A DNA stretch of 40,082 bases from an uncultured Ruminococcus sp. Its GTDB lineage: Bacteria; Bacillota; Clostridia; Oscillospirales; Ruminococcaceae. The position numbers and the translations under genes were made by a program. The stretch covers positions 1 through 40,082 of the forward strand of contig UQXS01000001.1 in the NCBI GenBank assembly GCA_900545125.1, read 5' to 3'. Each line of letters starts with the position of its first letter. Position 1 is the stretch's first letter. Below the pieces are notes generated by a model that did no database searches, had not been told where the DNA came from, and saw only the letters and a list, made by a program, of their open reading frames with translations. This document shows positions 7,450 to 15,799 of this stretch, piece by piece.

Positions 7450-8523
7450 ATGGAGTTCAATATTGCCTTATTAAAAGGCGACGGCATCGGCCCTGAAATT
7501 GTAGACAGTGCCGTTGCTGTTCTCGAAAAAACTGCAGTAAAATTCGGTCATAAATTCAATTTCACTCCCTATCTCATAGGCGGATGCGCCATTGATGCCA
7601 CGGGGCTGCCTCTGCCACAGGAGACTGTTGACGGCTGTCTTGCATCGGACAGTGTACTGCTTGGTGCTGTCGGCGGTCCGAAATGGGACGGTCAGCCCGG
7701 AGACAAGCGTCCGGAAAAAGCTCTTCTTGGAATCCGTTCGGCTCTCGGACTTTTCACAAATCTTCGTCCGGCTACGCTGTACCCTGCGCTCCGTGCCGCT
7801 TCTCCCCTGAAAGATGAAATTGTCGGCGACGGCTTTGATATCATGATCGTCCGTGAGCTTACCGGAGGAATCTACTTCGGCGACAGGGGCTACCGTGAGG
7901 GAAAATACGGTCAGGAGGCTTACGATACCGAGGCTTACAGCGTTACCGAGATCGAACGTATCGGCAGAGTCGCTTTTGATACGGCAATGAAACGAAATAA
8001 GCGTGTTACAAGCATCGACAAGGCAAACGTACTGGAATCTTCCCGTCTCTGGAGAAAGACCATGCACGCTCTTGCAGAAGAATATCCGGAGGTTGAATAC
8101 AGCGATATGTTCGTTGACAATGCCGCTATGCAGCTTGTGAGAAATCCACGTCAGTTCGACGTTATAGTAACTTCCAATATGTTCGGGGATATCCTCTCGG
8201 ACGAAGCATCGCAGATAACCGGCTCTATCGGTATGCTTGCTTCGGCATCACTGGGTGCATCTTCCCGTGGTATGTACGAACCTATACACGGCAGTGCTCC
8301 GGACATTGCAGGTCAGAACAAGGCAAATCCCATTGCCACGATACTTTCGGGAGCTATGATGCTCCGCTACTCTTTCGGACTTTCAGAAGAAGCCGATGCT
8401 ATCGAAAAGGCTGTTGACAAGGTTCTGAACGACGGTTGGCGAACCGCTGATCTCATGGGCGCAGACAAGGGAACTCCGCTTACCTGCACGGAAATGACTG
8501 AAAAAGTATTAGAGGCGTTATAA
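7450..8523 (+). CDS. leuB: 3-isopropylmalate dehydrogenase
   Basis: Oxidises 3-isopropylmalate with NAD+, followed by decarboxylation to 2-oxoisocaproate. The 357-residue length is normal. It has GDGIGPEI at the N-terminus, the substrate-binding region VRELTGGIYFG and the metal/catalytic block VTSNMFGDILSDEAS. AGAGGT lies nine bases before the ATG. Its TAA overlaps the ATG of the following ATPase gene (TAATG), so the two are likely translationally coupled. No leuA is present in the window, so the committed step must be encoded elsewhere. Confidence 0.97.
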   Translation: MEFNIALLKGDGIGPEIVDSAVAVLEKTAVKFGHKFNFTPYLIGGCAIDATGLPLPQETVDGCLASDSVLLGAVGGPKWDGQPGDKRPEKALLGIRSALGLFTNLRPATLYPALRAASPLKDEIVGDGFDIMIVRELTGGIYFGDRGYREGKYGQEAYDTEAYSVTEIERIGRVAFDTAMKRNKRVTSIDKANVLESSRLWRKTMHALAEEYPEVEYSDMFVDNAAMQLVRNPRQFDVIVTSNMFGDILSDEASQITGSIGMLASASLGASSRGMYEPIHGSAPDIAGQNKANPIATILSGAMMLRYSFGLSEEADAIEKAVDKVLNDGWRTADLMGADKGTPLTCTEMTEKVLEAL

Positions 8524-9725
8524 TGGCTGATATCCATGAAAAACTTGACAATCTCAACTGCGGAATGGACACTCTTGCCGTGTTCCGCAGTCTGCTTGAC
8601 GACAAAGTATTAAGTATTCTCAAGGAACTGCTTAGAGAATCTGCCGACGACGATCATTTCAACATTGGCAGATATTCGCAGTTTGCCGCCGAACTTTACA
8701 GCCATAATGTGAATTTCAGCGAATATCTCCTGAAAACCGTCCTGGAGGATGAAAATTTCTATATTGCCGGAAAGGCTGCCGGAAAAGAATTCGATGACTG
8801 CATTGAAGATGCTGTCTCAGCCGAACTGTCTTTTTTGCAGGAACTCTCACATCTCACCCCGGATGAGGCTTCATACGGATATTACAGGATATATCCTCTC
8901 CCAAGGTGGAAAAACTCCGACATTGACTTTGCCGCCGAATACAGGAAGCGAATAAGCGATATCGGACTGCACGGCTACGGCAAGTTTGCCAAAAGTCCCA
9001 TGTTTATCCTGCGTGACGGTGAGATTATTCCCGTTAATCATCCCGATAAGCAGCGTCTTTCGGAGCTTTACGGCTACGAATCGGAACGTCAGGCAGTCAT
9101 AAACAACACTCTTGCTCTGCTGGAGGGAAAACCTGCTCAGAACGTACTTCTTTACGGCGATGCAGGCACGGGAAAATCCTCCACGGTAAAGGCTGTGGTC
9201 AACGAATACGCCGACCGTGGACTGCGTCTTATAGAGATAACAAAAGAACAGCTCCGTGATATCCCCCGCATTATCGAAAGCATAAGCGGAAATCCGCTGA
9301 AATTCATTATTTTTATTGACGATCTTTCTTTCGTTTCCGGGGAGGACTGCTTCGGCGCTCTTAAAGCGACTCTGGAGGGATCTGTTTCCGCCCGGAACAG
9401 CAACACGGTGATATATGCCACCAGCAACCGCCGTCATCTGGTAAAAGAAAGTTTCTCCGACCGCAGCGGCGATGATATCCACCGGAACGATTCAATGCAG
9501 GAAACTCTCTCGCTTTCGGCACGTTTCGGTTTAAAGGTGAACTTCGGACGCCCCGACAAAAAGGCTTACATTGCCATTGTCAGAGAACTTGCCGGAAACT
9601 GCGGCATAAATATATCTGACGCAGAGCTTGTGCTCAAGGCAGAACAGTTCGCCTTGCAGGGCAGCGGCAGATCACCAAGAACTGCAAGACAGTTTGTAAA
9701 TCAACTCATTAACGAACATAAATAA
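8523..9725 (+). CDS. AAA+ ATPase of the DUF815 family
   Basis: A 400-residue protein with Walker A GDAGTGKS at residues 212-219 and Walker B FIIFIDD ending at Asp266-Asp267, followed by an arginine-rich region (SNRRHLVKESFSDR) and a sensor-like C-terminus. The N-terminal 200 residues are alpha-helical. This is the pattern of DUF815/COG2607 ATPases, whose job is not known. Translation is coupled to leuB by TAATG. A chaperone-like or remodelling role for a pathway enzyme is possible, but nothing in the sequence shows it. The family assignment is good. Confidence 0.88.
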   Translation: MADIHEKLDNLNCGMDTLAVFRSLLDDKVLSILKELLRESADDDHFNIGRYSQFAAELYSHNVNFSEYLLKTVLEDENFYIAGKAAGKEFDDCIEDAVSAELSFLQELSHLTPDEASYGYYRIYPLPRWKNSDIDFAAEYRKRISDIGLHGYGKFAKSPMFILRDGEIIPVNHPDKQRLSELYGYESERQAVINNTLALLEGKPAQNVLLYGDAGTGKSSTVKAVVNEYADRGLRLIEITKEQLRDIPRIIESISGNPLKFIIFIDDLSFVSGEDCFGALKATLEGSVSARNSNTVIYATSNRRHLVKESFSDRSGDDIHRNDSMQETLSLSARFGLKVNFGRPDKKAYIAIVRELAGNCGINISDAELVLKAEQFALQGSGRSPRTARQFVNQLINEHK

Positions 9726-9739
9726 AGAAGGTAATTAAA

Positions 9740-10942
9740 ATGCTGACTCTTGATAAAATCTACAGTGCAAAATATGTTTTAAGGCAGGTAATCAGGGAAA
9801 CGGATATAATCCGTGCCCCCAAGATAAACCCCGAGGCTGATATTTACCTTAAAACAGAGAATTTGCAGATAACCGGCTCGTTCAAAGTCAGAGGCGCTTA
9901 TTACCGTATGTCGCAGCTCTCCGACGAAGAAAAGGCAAAGGGCGTTATCGCCTGTTCAGCCGGAAATCATGCCCAGGGCGTTGCCCTTGCCGCTGCAAGA
10001 AACGGTATCAAATCAATTATCTGTCTGCCTGACGGTGCTCCCATTTCCAAGGTGGAAGCTACAAAAAGCTACGGAGCTGAGGTCTGTCTGGTGAAAGGCG
10101 TATACGACGACGCCTACGCTGAGGCTCTCAGGCAGCGTGACGAATACGGATATACCTTTATCCACCCCTTTGACGACGAGGACGTTATAGCAGGACAGGG
10201 TACGATAGGTCTTGAACTTCTGGATCAGATACCTGATATGGATGCCGTTATCGTTCCTATCGGCGGCGGCGGACTTATCTCCGGCATTGCCTTTGCCATA
10301 AAAAAGCTGAATCCGTCCATTAAGGTATACGGCGTTCAGGCTGCCGGTGCTCCGAGTATGTACAATTCTGTTCACGACCACAAGATAGAACGTCTTGACA
10401 GCGTTTCAACCATTGCCGACGGCATTGCAGTTAAAGAACCGGGAGAGAATACCTATAATATTATCTCCGATTACGTGGACGACATTGTAACCGTCACCGA
10501 TGATGAGATCTCTGCTGCTATCCTCGCTCTTATGGAACAGCAGAAGCTCGTTACCGAGGGGGCAGGAGCAGTTCCGGTCGCTGCCGCTATGTTCAACAAA
10601 GTGCCGATAAAGGGCAAAAAGACGGTTTGCCTCCTTTCCGGCGGAAACATTGACGTTACTATCCTTTCAAGAGTTATCAAGAGGGGACTGCTCATGTCGG
10701 GAAGATCATGCTCTATGAACATCGAACTTATCGACAAGCCCGGTCAGCTTATGGACGTTTCCAGAATTATCGCCGAACTGGGCGGAAACGTTACTTCCAT
10801 TCACCACGAACGTGCAAACGAGGGTTCGGCTGTCAACGGCTGCTACCTGCGAATCGTCCTTGAAACCAGAAACTACGACCACATTGAGCAGATCAGAAAT
10901 GCGCTCACAGATGCCGGTTTCAAGATACTGAACATTAACTGA
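9740..10942 (+). CDS. ilvA: Threonine ammonia-lyase (threonine dehydratase)
   Basis: PLP enzyme that deaminates threonine to 2-oxobutyrate, the first step towards isoleucine. The PLP lysine is Lys49 in GSFKVRGA, and the glycine-rich PLP phosphate loop is visible as PIGGGGLISG. The 400-residue length includes a single C-terminal ACT domain, from about residue 330 (MNIELIDKPGQLMDVSRIIA...), unlike the longer E. coli IlvA with two regulatory ACT-like repeats. This short form occurs in many Gram-positives, and its control by isoleucine cannot be judged from sequence. It is placed directly before ridA, which removes its reactive intermediate. Confidence 0.95.
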   Translation: MLTLDKIYSAKYVLRQVIRETDIIRAPKINPEADIYLKTENLQITGSFKVRGAYYRMSQLSDEEKAKGVIACSAGNHAQGVALAAARNGIKSIICLPDGAPISKVEATKSYGAEVCLVKGVYDDAYAEALRQRDEYGYTFIHPFDDEDVIAGQGTIGLELLDQIPDMDAVIVPIGGGGLISGIAFAIKKLNPSIKVYGVQAAGAPSMYNSVHDHKIERLDSVSTIADGIAVKEPGENTYNIISDYVDDIVTVTDDEISAAILALMEQQKLVTEGAGAVPVAAAMFNKVPIKGKKTVCLLSGGNIDVTILSRVIKRGLLMSGRSCSMNIELIDKPGQLMDVSRIIAELGGNVTSIHHERANEGSAVNGCYLRIVLETRNYDHIEQIRNALTDAGFKILNIN

Positions 10943-10970
10943 ATATCCCGTTTTGTAAAGGAGAATAATT

Positions 10971-11348
10971 ATGATAAAAATTCACACAGAAAAAGCTCCT
11001 GCGGCAGTAGGCCCTTATTCGCAGGCAATCGTATCAAACGGAATGGTATATACCAGCGGTCAGATAGCTATAAATCCGGCAACAAACACCGTTGAAGCCG
11101 ATACGATACAGGCTCAGACAGAACAGGTAATGCGTAATCTCGGAGAAGTATTGAGAACCGCCGGATCATCCTTTGAAAAGGCTGTCAAGACTACCTGCTT
11201 CCTCGCAGATATGAACGACTTCGCCGCTTTTAATGAAGTCTACGGCAGATATTTCACATCGCTCCCGGCAAGAAGCTGCGTAGCGGTTAAAACTCTCCCC
11301 AAGAACGTTCTTGTGGAGGTTGAAGTAATCGCAGAAAGCAGTCTTTAA
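10971..11348 (+). CDS. ridA: RidA enamine/imine deaminase
   Basis: A 125-residue YjgF/YER057c/UK114 family protein. RidA hydrolyses the 2-aminoacrylate and 2-aminocrotonate released by PLP dehydratases such as IlvA, preventing damage to other PLP enzymes. The sequence begins with the family's usual AP-AAVGPYSQAI pattern, and the substrate-binding arginine is in LPARSCVAVKTLPKNVLVEVEVIA. AAGGAG precedes the ATG by eight bases. Its position immediately after ilvA fits the known functional link. Confidence 0.96.
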   Translation: MIKIHTEKAPAAVGPYSQAIVSNGMVYTSGQIAINPATNTVEADTIQAQTEQVMRNLGEVLRTAGSSFEKAVKTTCFLADMNDFAAFNEVYGRYFTSLPARSCVAVKTLPKNVLVEVEVIAESSL

Positions 11349-11372
11349 GAATCCCCCAAAAGGAAAAACATC

Positions 11373-11533
11373 AGACCTCACCGGAAATTAAAACGTGCTG
11401 AATGACGCAGTATTTTTTGCGCATAGCTTTGTCAGATTTCCGCAGGAATACTGTATGTATTGCAAGGAAAGCTGACAAAGCTATGTACAAAAAAGACAAA
11501 TCAGACAGTATGCTTTAGTTTCCGGGGAGGTCT
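11373..11533. repeat. 161-bp long palindrome between ridA and nadA
   Basis: The outer arms, AGACCTCACCGGAAATTAAA (11373-11392) and its near-complement at 11514-11533, match at 18 of 20 bases. Inner arms CATAGCTTTGTCAG (11422-11435) and CTGACAAAGCTATG (11472-11485) are perfect over 14 bases. The stretches between also pair in part, so both strands can form one long imperfect stem. No clear target-site duplication flanks it. It fills almost all of the ridA-nadA gap and ends just before the nadA ribosome site. A palindromic mobile repeat or a processed leader RNA are the main options. Confidence 0.75.
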
Positions 11534-11555
11534 ATTATAAAAAAGAGGTGTAATT

Positions 11556-12488
11556 ATGAATGTCCGTGAAATGCAGAATGAGATAATCAGACTGAAAAAA
11601 GAAACAGGAACAGCTGTACTCGCCCACAGCTATCAGGCAAGAGAAATTACCGAGATTGCCGATTATACCGGCGACAGCTACAAATTAAGCGTGGATGCAA
11701 AGGGGATAGACAATGAAAATATCCTTTTCTGCGGAGTCCGATTTATGGCTGAAACGGCTAAGATACTTTCTCCGCAGAAACACGTATATCTTGCCTATCC
11801 AAAGGCAGGATGCCCCATGGCTGAACAAATGGACAAGGAGCTTATCGAGTCGGTCAAAGCAGGCGATCCTGACAGAACGGTTGTTGCCTACATCAATACG
11901 ACGGCGGCTCTCAAAACGGTCTGCGATGTGTGCGTAACTTCGTCCAGCGCTCTGAAGATCGTAAAAGCTATCGACAATGACAGAATTCTTTTTATCCCCG
12001 ACTGCAATCTCGGAGATTTCGTAAAGAGAAACTGTCCCGAAAAGGACGTAAAACTGCTTAACGGCGGATGCCCGACCCATGCCGCTGTTACGGCAAAGGA
12101 TGTCATGGCAGCAAAGGCAGAACATCCCGATGCTCTTTTTCTGGTTCACCCCGAATGCAGACCGCAGGTGGTTGAACTTGCCGATTATGTCGGTTCTACC
12201 TCCGGTATCATCGACTTTGCAAAGAAGTCGGACGCAAAGGAATTTATTATCGGCACTGAGACTTCGATTGCCGAGCATCTGCAATACGACTGCCCCGACA
12301 AAAAGTTTTTCCCTGTCACAAAGGACATTGTCTGTCACAATATGAAGATCACTACGCTGCCTGACGTTTACAGAACTCTCATGAACATTTCACGGGGAGA
12401 CTGCTCCGACCGTGAAATCGTTATGGACGAAGAAACCATATCGTCCGCAGTAAAATGCATTGACGAAATGATTCGACTGGGCGGCTGA
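11556..12488 (+). CDS. nadA: Quinolinate synthase
   Basis: Condenses iminoaspartate with dihydroxyacetone phosphate to quinolinate in NAD synthesis, using an oxygen-sensitive [4Fe-4S] cluster. The three ligand cysteines are at 86 (AGCPMA), 172 (GGCPTH) and 260 (VCHNMK), with the spacing known for NadA. The 310-residue length is normal. AGAGGTG precedes the ATG by five bases. The usual partners nadB and nadC are not next to it; instead hydE follows after two bases. Confidence 0.94.
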   Translation: MNVREMQNEIIRLKKETGTAVLAHSYQAREITEIADYTGDSYKLSVDAKGIDNENILFCGVRFMAETAKILSPQKHVYLAYPKAGCPMAEQMDKELIESVKAGDPDRTVVAYINTTAALKTVCDVCVTSSSALKIVKAIDNDRILFIPDCNLGDFVKRNCPEKDVKLLNGGCPTHAAVTAKDVMAAKAEHPDALFLVHPECRPQVVELADYVGSTSGIIDFAKKSDAKEFIIGTETSIAEHLQYDCPDKKFFPVTKDIVCHNMKITTLPDVYRTLMNISRGDCSDREIVMDEETISSAVKCIDEMIRLGG

Positions 12489-12490
12489 AC

Positions 12491-13588
12491 ATGACGGAAC
12501 TTGTCGAAAAGCTGTTCCGGAACGGCGATCTGTCCGATGACGAACTTCTGCTGCTTATAAACACAAATGACGTACAGGCATCCGGATTGCTGAAAAAATA
12601 TGCCGATGAAGTTCGGCAGCGTGTTTACGGCAAAAAGGTTTTCCTGCGAGGACTTATTGAAATATCGAGTTTCTGCAAAAACGACTGTCTTTACTGCGGC
12701 ATCAGACGAAGCAACAGTGAAGCACAGCGGTATCGTCTCGATTTTGAATCTATCATGAAGTGCGCCGCAGCCGGATATGAACTGGGATTCCGCACTTTCG
12801 TGCTCCAGGGCGGTGAGGACAGCGCTTTTACTGACGATCTCATGTGCCGTATAATATCCGGACTGCGTGAAAAATATCCCGACTGCGCCGTAACGCTGTC
12901 CCTTGGCGAACGCTCATACGAAAGCTACAAACGCATGAGGAATGCCGGTGCAGACCGATATCTTCTCCGGCACGAAACGGCTTCTCCGGAGCTTTACTCC
13001 AGACTTCATCCGGCGGAAATGAGCTTTGAAAACCGCAGAAGATGTCTGTACGCTCTACGTGAACTCGGCTATCAGGTCGGTGCCGGATTCATGGTCGGAG
13101 CACCGTTCCAGACCACCGCTGACCTTGTTGCCGATCTCCGCTTTATGCAGGAACTCCATCCCCACATGATCGGCATAGGGCCGTTTATAGCACATCACAG
13201 AACGCCCTTTGCGGATATGCCGTGCGGCACGCTTGAACTTACACTGCGGCTTCTGGGCATCATAAGGCTCATGTTTCCGGATGTCCTGCTGCCTGCTACA
13301 ACGGCTCTGGGAACTATTTCTCCCGACGGCAGGGAACTCGGTCTTAAAACAGGCTGCAACGTGGTCATGCCGAATCTTTCCCCTGCCGACGTGCGTAAAA
13401 AATACGATTTATATGACAACAAACTCTCTTCCGGCTCTGAAGCCGCAGAATGCTGCCGGCAGCTGGAACGCAGCATAGAAAACGCCGGCTACAAAGCAGT
13501 CCATGAACGTGGAGACCATATATCGCTGTCTCACACGCAAAATAATTTTCAAGGAGCAAATAATGAAAGTACGTTTTCACCTTCCTGA
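12491..13588 (+). CDS. hydE: [FeFe]-hydrogenase maturation radical SAM enzyme HydE
   Basis: A 365-residue radical SAM protein with Cys62, Cys66 and Cys69 (FCKNDCLYCGI). Further HydE-typical blocks are FVLQGGEDSAFT, SLGERSYESYKRMRNAGADRYLLRHETA (spread over two blocks) and PATTALGTI. HydE helps assemble the dithiolate-bridged di-iron subcluster of the hydrogenase H-cluster. hydF, hydG and the hydrogenase are not in the window. It starts two bases after nadA without a strong ribosome site, so coupling to nadA is likely. Its last 26 bases overlap the next gene. PylB is a homologue, but the match to HydE is clearly better. Confidence 0.9.
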   Translation: MTELVEKLFRNGDLSDDELLLLINTNDVQASGLLKKYADEVRQRVYGKKVFLRGLIEISSFCKNDCLYCGIRRSNSEAQRYRLDFESIMKCAAAGYELGFRTFVLQGGEDSAFTDDLMCRIISGLREKYPDCAVTLSLGERSYESYKRMRNAGADRYLLRHETASPELYSRLHPAEMSFENRRRCLYALRELGYQVGAGFMVGAPFQTTADLVADLRFMQELHPHMIGIGPFIAHHRTPFADMPCGTLELTLRLLGIIRLMFPDVLLPATTALGTISPDGRELGLKTGCNVVMPNLSPADVRKKYDLYDNKLSSGSEAAECCRQLERSIENAGYKAVHERGDHISLSHTQNNFQGANNESTFSPS

Positions 13589-14501
13589 TTTTTCGGGAAA
13601 CTTCAAGCTGAATTTTATGTTCGCCGAAATGCTGGCGCATCGTCCCGAATTTTTCCGTGAGGGCGTTGAAATAGCTTCATTCTACGGCGTTTTTCCGCCC
13701 TCCGTCTGGAACGGCGGCAGAACTCAGGGCGGCGTTGCGGACAAGAACTTTATCAAAAATGTCATAAAGGTATTCAATGACAGGGGAATTCCGCTGCGCT
13801 TTACATTTACAAATCCTGCGCTGGAGAAAAAACATCTCAGCGATCAGTTCTGCAATATGGTTATGAAGCTTGCCGACAACGGCATGAACGAAGCTATTGT
13901 CATGTCTCCCCTTCTGGAGGACTACATCCGCCGCAACTATCCCGGCTATAAGCTTACAAGCTCTACCTGCAAGAGAATCACCGACCCTGCGGCACTGGAA
14001 GAAGAACTTGGAAAGGACTACAGCATCGTGGTTATCGACTACGACTTCAACAACAACTTTGAGGTTCTGGAAAAGCTGCCCCGCAAAGCCGATTGCGAAC
14101 TTCTTGTAAACGCCTGCTGTGAACCCGGATGTCCCAGAAGATCGGAACATTACCACTGTATCGGCGTTCAGCAGATCGCCTACAACGAGCATATCAAGAA
14201 ATATCCCAATCTTCCTTTCGATGCTTCAAAATATGATCCCCAGCATTTCAGGGACTGCCCCTACTCACAAAGAGGCATATTTGAGATCCGCAAACTGAAA
14301 ACCCATATCTCACCCGATGATATATGGGAAAAATATGTGCCTATGGGATTTGAACAGTTCAAAATCGAGGGCAGAACGGCAAGTCCGATAAACGTCCTCG
14401 AAACTTATATGTACTACATGGCAAAGCCGGAATGCCGTGACGAAGCCCGCTTTACACTTCTGAAAAGTCTCGAAAACTCACGTGCACTGATATTTAACTA
14501 A
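13563..14501 (+). CDS. Peptidase U32-like protein with probable Fe-S site, copy 1
   Basis: A 312-residue protein starting MKVRFHLPDFSGNFKLN. Near the C-terminus it has MGFEQFKIEGRT (261-272), which matches the FKIEGR signature of U32 peptidases and their UbiU/UbiV relatives. Conserved cysteines at 136 (STCKR), 185, 186 and 190 (NACCEPGC) and 232 (DCPYS) could bind an Fe-S cluster, as in UbiV-type proteins. It lacks the usual N-terminal U32 start, so it is a divergent member. AAGGAG six bases upstream sets the start inside the end of hydE. It is probably in one transcript with nadA and hydE. Role unknown; peptidase activity is unlikely. Confidence 0.75.
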   Translation: MKVRFHLPDFSGNFKLNFMFAEMLAHRPEFFREGVEIASFYGVFPPSVWNGGRTQGGVADKNFIKNVIKVFNDRGIPLRFTFTNPALEKKHLSDQFCNMVMKLADNGMNEAIVMSPLLEDYIRRNYPGYKLTSSTCKRITDPAALEEELGKDYSIVVIDYDFNNNFEVLEKLPRKADCELLVNACCEPGCPRRSEHYHCIGVQQIAYNEHIKKYPNLPFDASKYDPQHFRDCPYSQRGIFEIRKLKTHISPDDIWEKYVPMGFEQFKIEGRTASPINVLETYMYYMAKPECRDEARFTLLKSLENSRALIFN

Positions 14502-14512
14502 GGAGAAAACTC

Positions 14513-15451
14513 ATGAAAGTAAAATTTCACCTGCCGGATTTTGCCGGTCACTTTAAACTAAATCTGATATTCGCCGCAATGGTACACGATTGCCCGTACT
14601 GGATGCGTGAGGGCGTTGAAATTGCTTCCGTTTACGGAGCTTTTCCGCAGTCCCTCTGGAACGGCGGACGCACAAACAGCGGAGTCTGTGACCGATCTTT
14701 CGTCCGCAGTGTGCTTAAATCCTTTAATAACAAGGGGATTCCGCTACGATTCACATTTACCAACCCCATGCTTGAGGAAAAGCATTTAAGCGATCCTTTC
14801 TGCAATTCGGTTCTGAAAATGGCTAATAACGGTCTTAACGAGGTTATTATAAATTCCCCTCTACTTGAGGAATACATCCGCAAAAACTATCCAAAATACA
14901 AACTTACCAGTTCTACCTGCAAGCGTATCACGGATCTTGAAAAGCTGAAAGAAGAACTTGAAAAGGACTACAGCATCGTTGTTCTCGACTATGATTTCAA
15001 CAATAAATTTGATCTTCTGGAATAGATACCGCATAAAGAGAAATGCGAGATCCTGGTTAACGCCTGCTGCGAACCGGGATGCAAAAGACGCACCGAACAT
15101 TACAGGAATCTTGGAATACAGCAGATAATGTACTGCGATCATATCAGCAAGCATCCCGGAAAGCCGTTCAACGTCAAGGATTATCCCGATATGCCGGAAA
15201 CTGACTGTCCCTTTGCCAACAGAGATATTTTCGATATAAAAGGTCTGAGCACGCATATCTCCCCCGACGATATATGGGAAAAATACGTTCCTATGGGATT
15301 CAATCAGTTCAAGATAGAGGGCAGAACTTCCACAAATCTTAATCTCATTGAAACCTACCTGTATTACATGGTAAAACCGGAATGCCGGGACGAAGCAAGA
15401 TTTATGCTGTTTTATAATCTCGAAGATTACGGTGTGGTCAAAATAGGATAA
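14513..15451 (+). pseudogene. Peptidase U32-like protein, copy 2, interrupted by an in-frame amber codon
   Basis: This is a tandem paralogue of the preceding gene with exactly the same length, 312 sense positions. Codon 171 is TAG (15023-15025) where copy 1 has AAG (Lys171), a single-base change. The frame continues intact to 15451 with all conserved features: NACCEPGC, TDCPF and MGFNQFKIEGRT. AAGGAGA precedes the ATG. As drawn it would give a 170-residue fragment. TAG is used as a normal stop elsewhere in the window (the 21482 gene), so recoding is unlikely. A recent nonsense mutation or a sequencing error is most likely. Confidence 0.8.
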
Positions 15452-15461
15452 CCATAAAAAC

Positions 15462-15490
15462 AAAGGCGAACCGTTCTAAGGTTCGCCTTT
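15462..15490 (-). terminator. Terminator hairpin, left copy of a duplicated pair
   Basis: Stem AAAGGCGAACC (15462-15472) with GGTTCGCCTTT (15480-15490), loop of seven bases. The T-rich tail (TTTGTTTTTATGG) lies on the minus-strand side, so it best serves transcripts coming from the kinase gene. Positions 15465-15490 match 15768-15793 at 25 of 26 bases. Confidence 0.75.
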
Positions 15491-15512
15491 CAGCTTGTAA
15501 AAAAACTATGAC

Positions 15513-15724
15513 AACGCCGTGCAAAGTCGTCAGGCGTGCTTTGTGCGGTGTTACCCTAAGGGAACGCCCTCTCTTACAGGGCGTTCCCTCTTCAAAAACA
15601 GTCCACCGGACTGTTTTTGAATTCACCCTTTGCGGAGCGCCCGAAGGCTAAAGCAGGGCTTTGCCCCGCACCCCACCAGAGGCGCTGCCTCTGGACTCCG
15701 CCAAAGGGGGAGTACCCCCTTTGG
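15513..15724. repeat. Array of back-to-back hairpins, REP-like intergenic element
   Basis: Five hairpins follow one another: 15513-15552 (14-bp stem with G-U pairs), 15560-15588 (GGGAACGCCCT, 11 bp), 15591-15621 (14 bp perfect, loop of three), 15676-15694 (CCAGAGGC, 8 bp) and 15701-15724 (CCAAAGGGGG, 10 bp). A GC-rich linker, AGGGCTTTGCCCCGC, lies between the third and fourth. It has no credible gene. The segment from about 15625 to 15730 resembles a palindromic intergenic repeat I recall from several Clostridia genomes. With the flanking terminators it accounts for the 346-base gap between the two convergent genes. Confidence 0.7.
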
Positions 15725-15766
15725 AATCCCAATATTAAGCAAGATTCTCTTTTTGGGCATATAAAT

Positions 15767-15799
15767 AGGCGAACCGTTCTAAAGTTCGCCTTTGTTTTT
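15767..15799 (+). terminator. Terminator hairpin, right copy of the duplicated pair
   Basis: Stem AGGCGAAC (15767-15774) with GTTCGCCT (15784-15791), then TTTGTTTTT on the plus strand, so it would stop transcripts coming from the nadA-hydE-U32 side. The T-run overlaps the kinase stop codon. Confidence 0.75.

Noticed and set aside
12491..15451. Pyrrolysine idea: a PylB-like radical SAM gene next to a gene with in-frame TAG
   Set aside because: The radical SAM protein matches HydE blocks throughout, no pylC, pylD, pylS or tRNA-Pyl is seen, and TAG ends the 21482 gene normally. A nonsense mutation is simpler.
15513..15724. CRISPR array or tRNA cluster
   Set aside because: The hairpins differ from one another, with no regular repeat-spacer unit and no tRNA cloverleaf.
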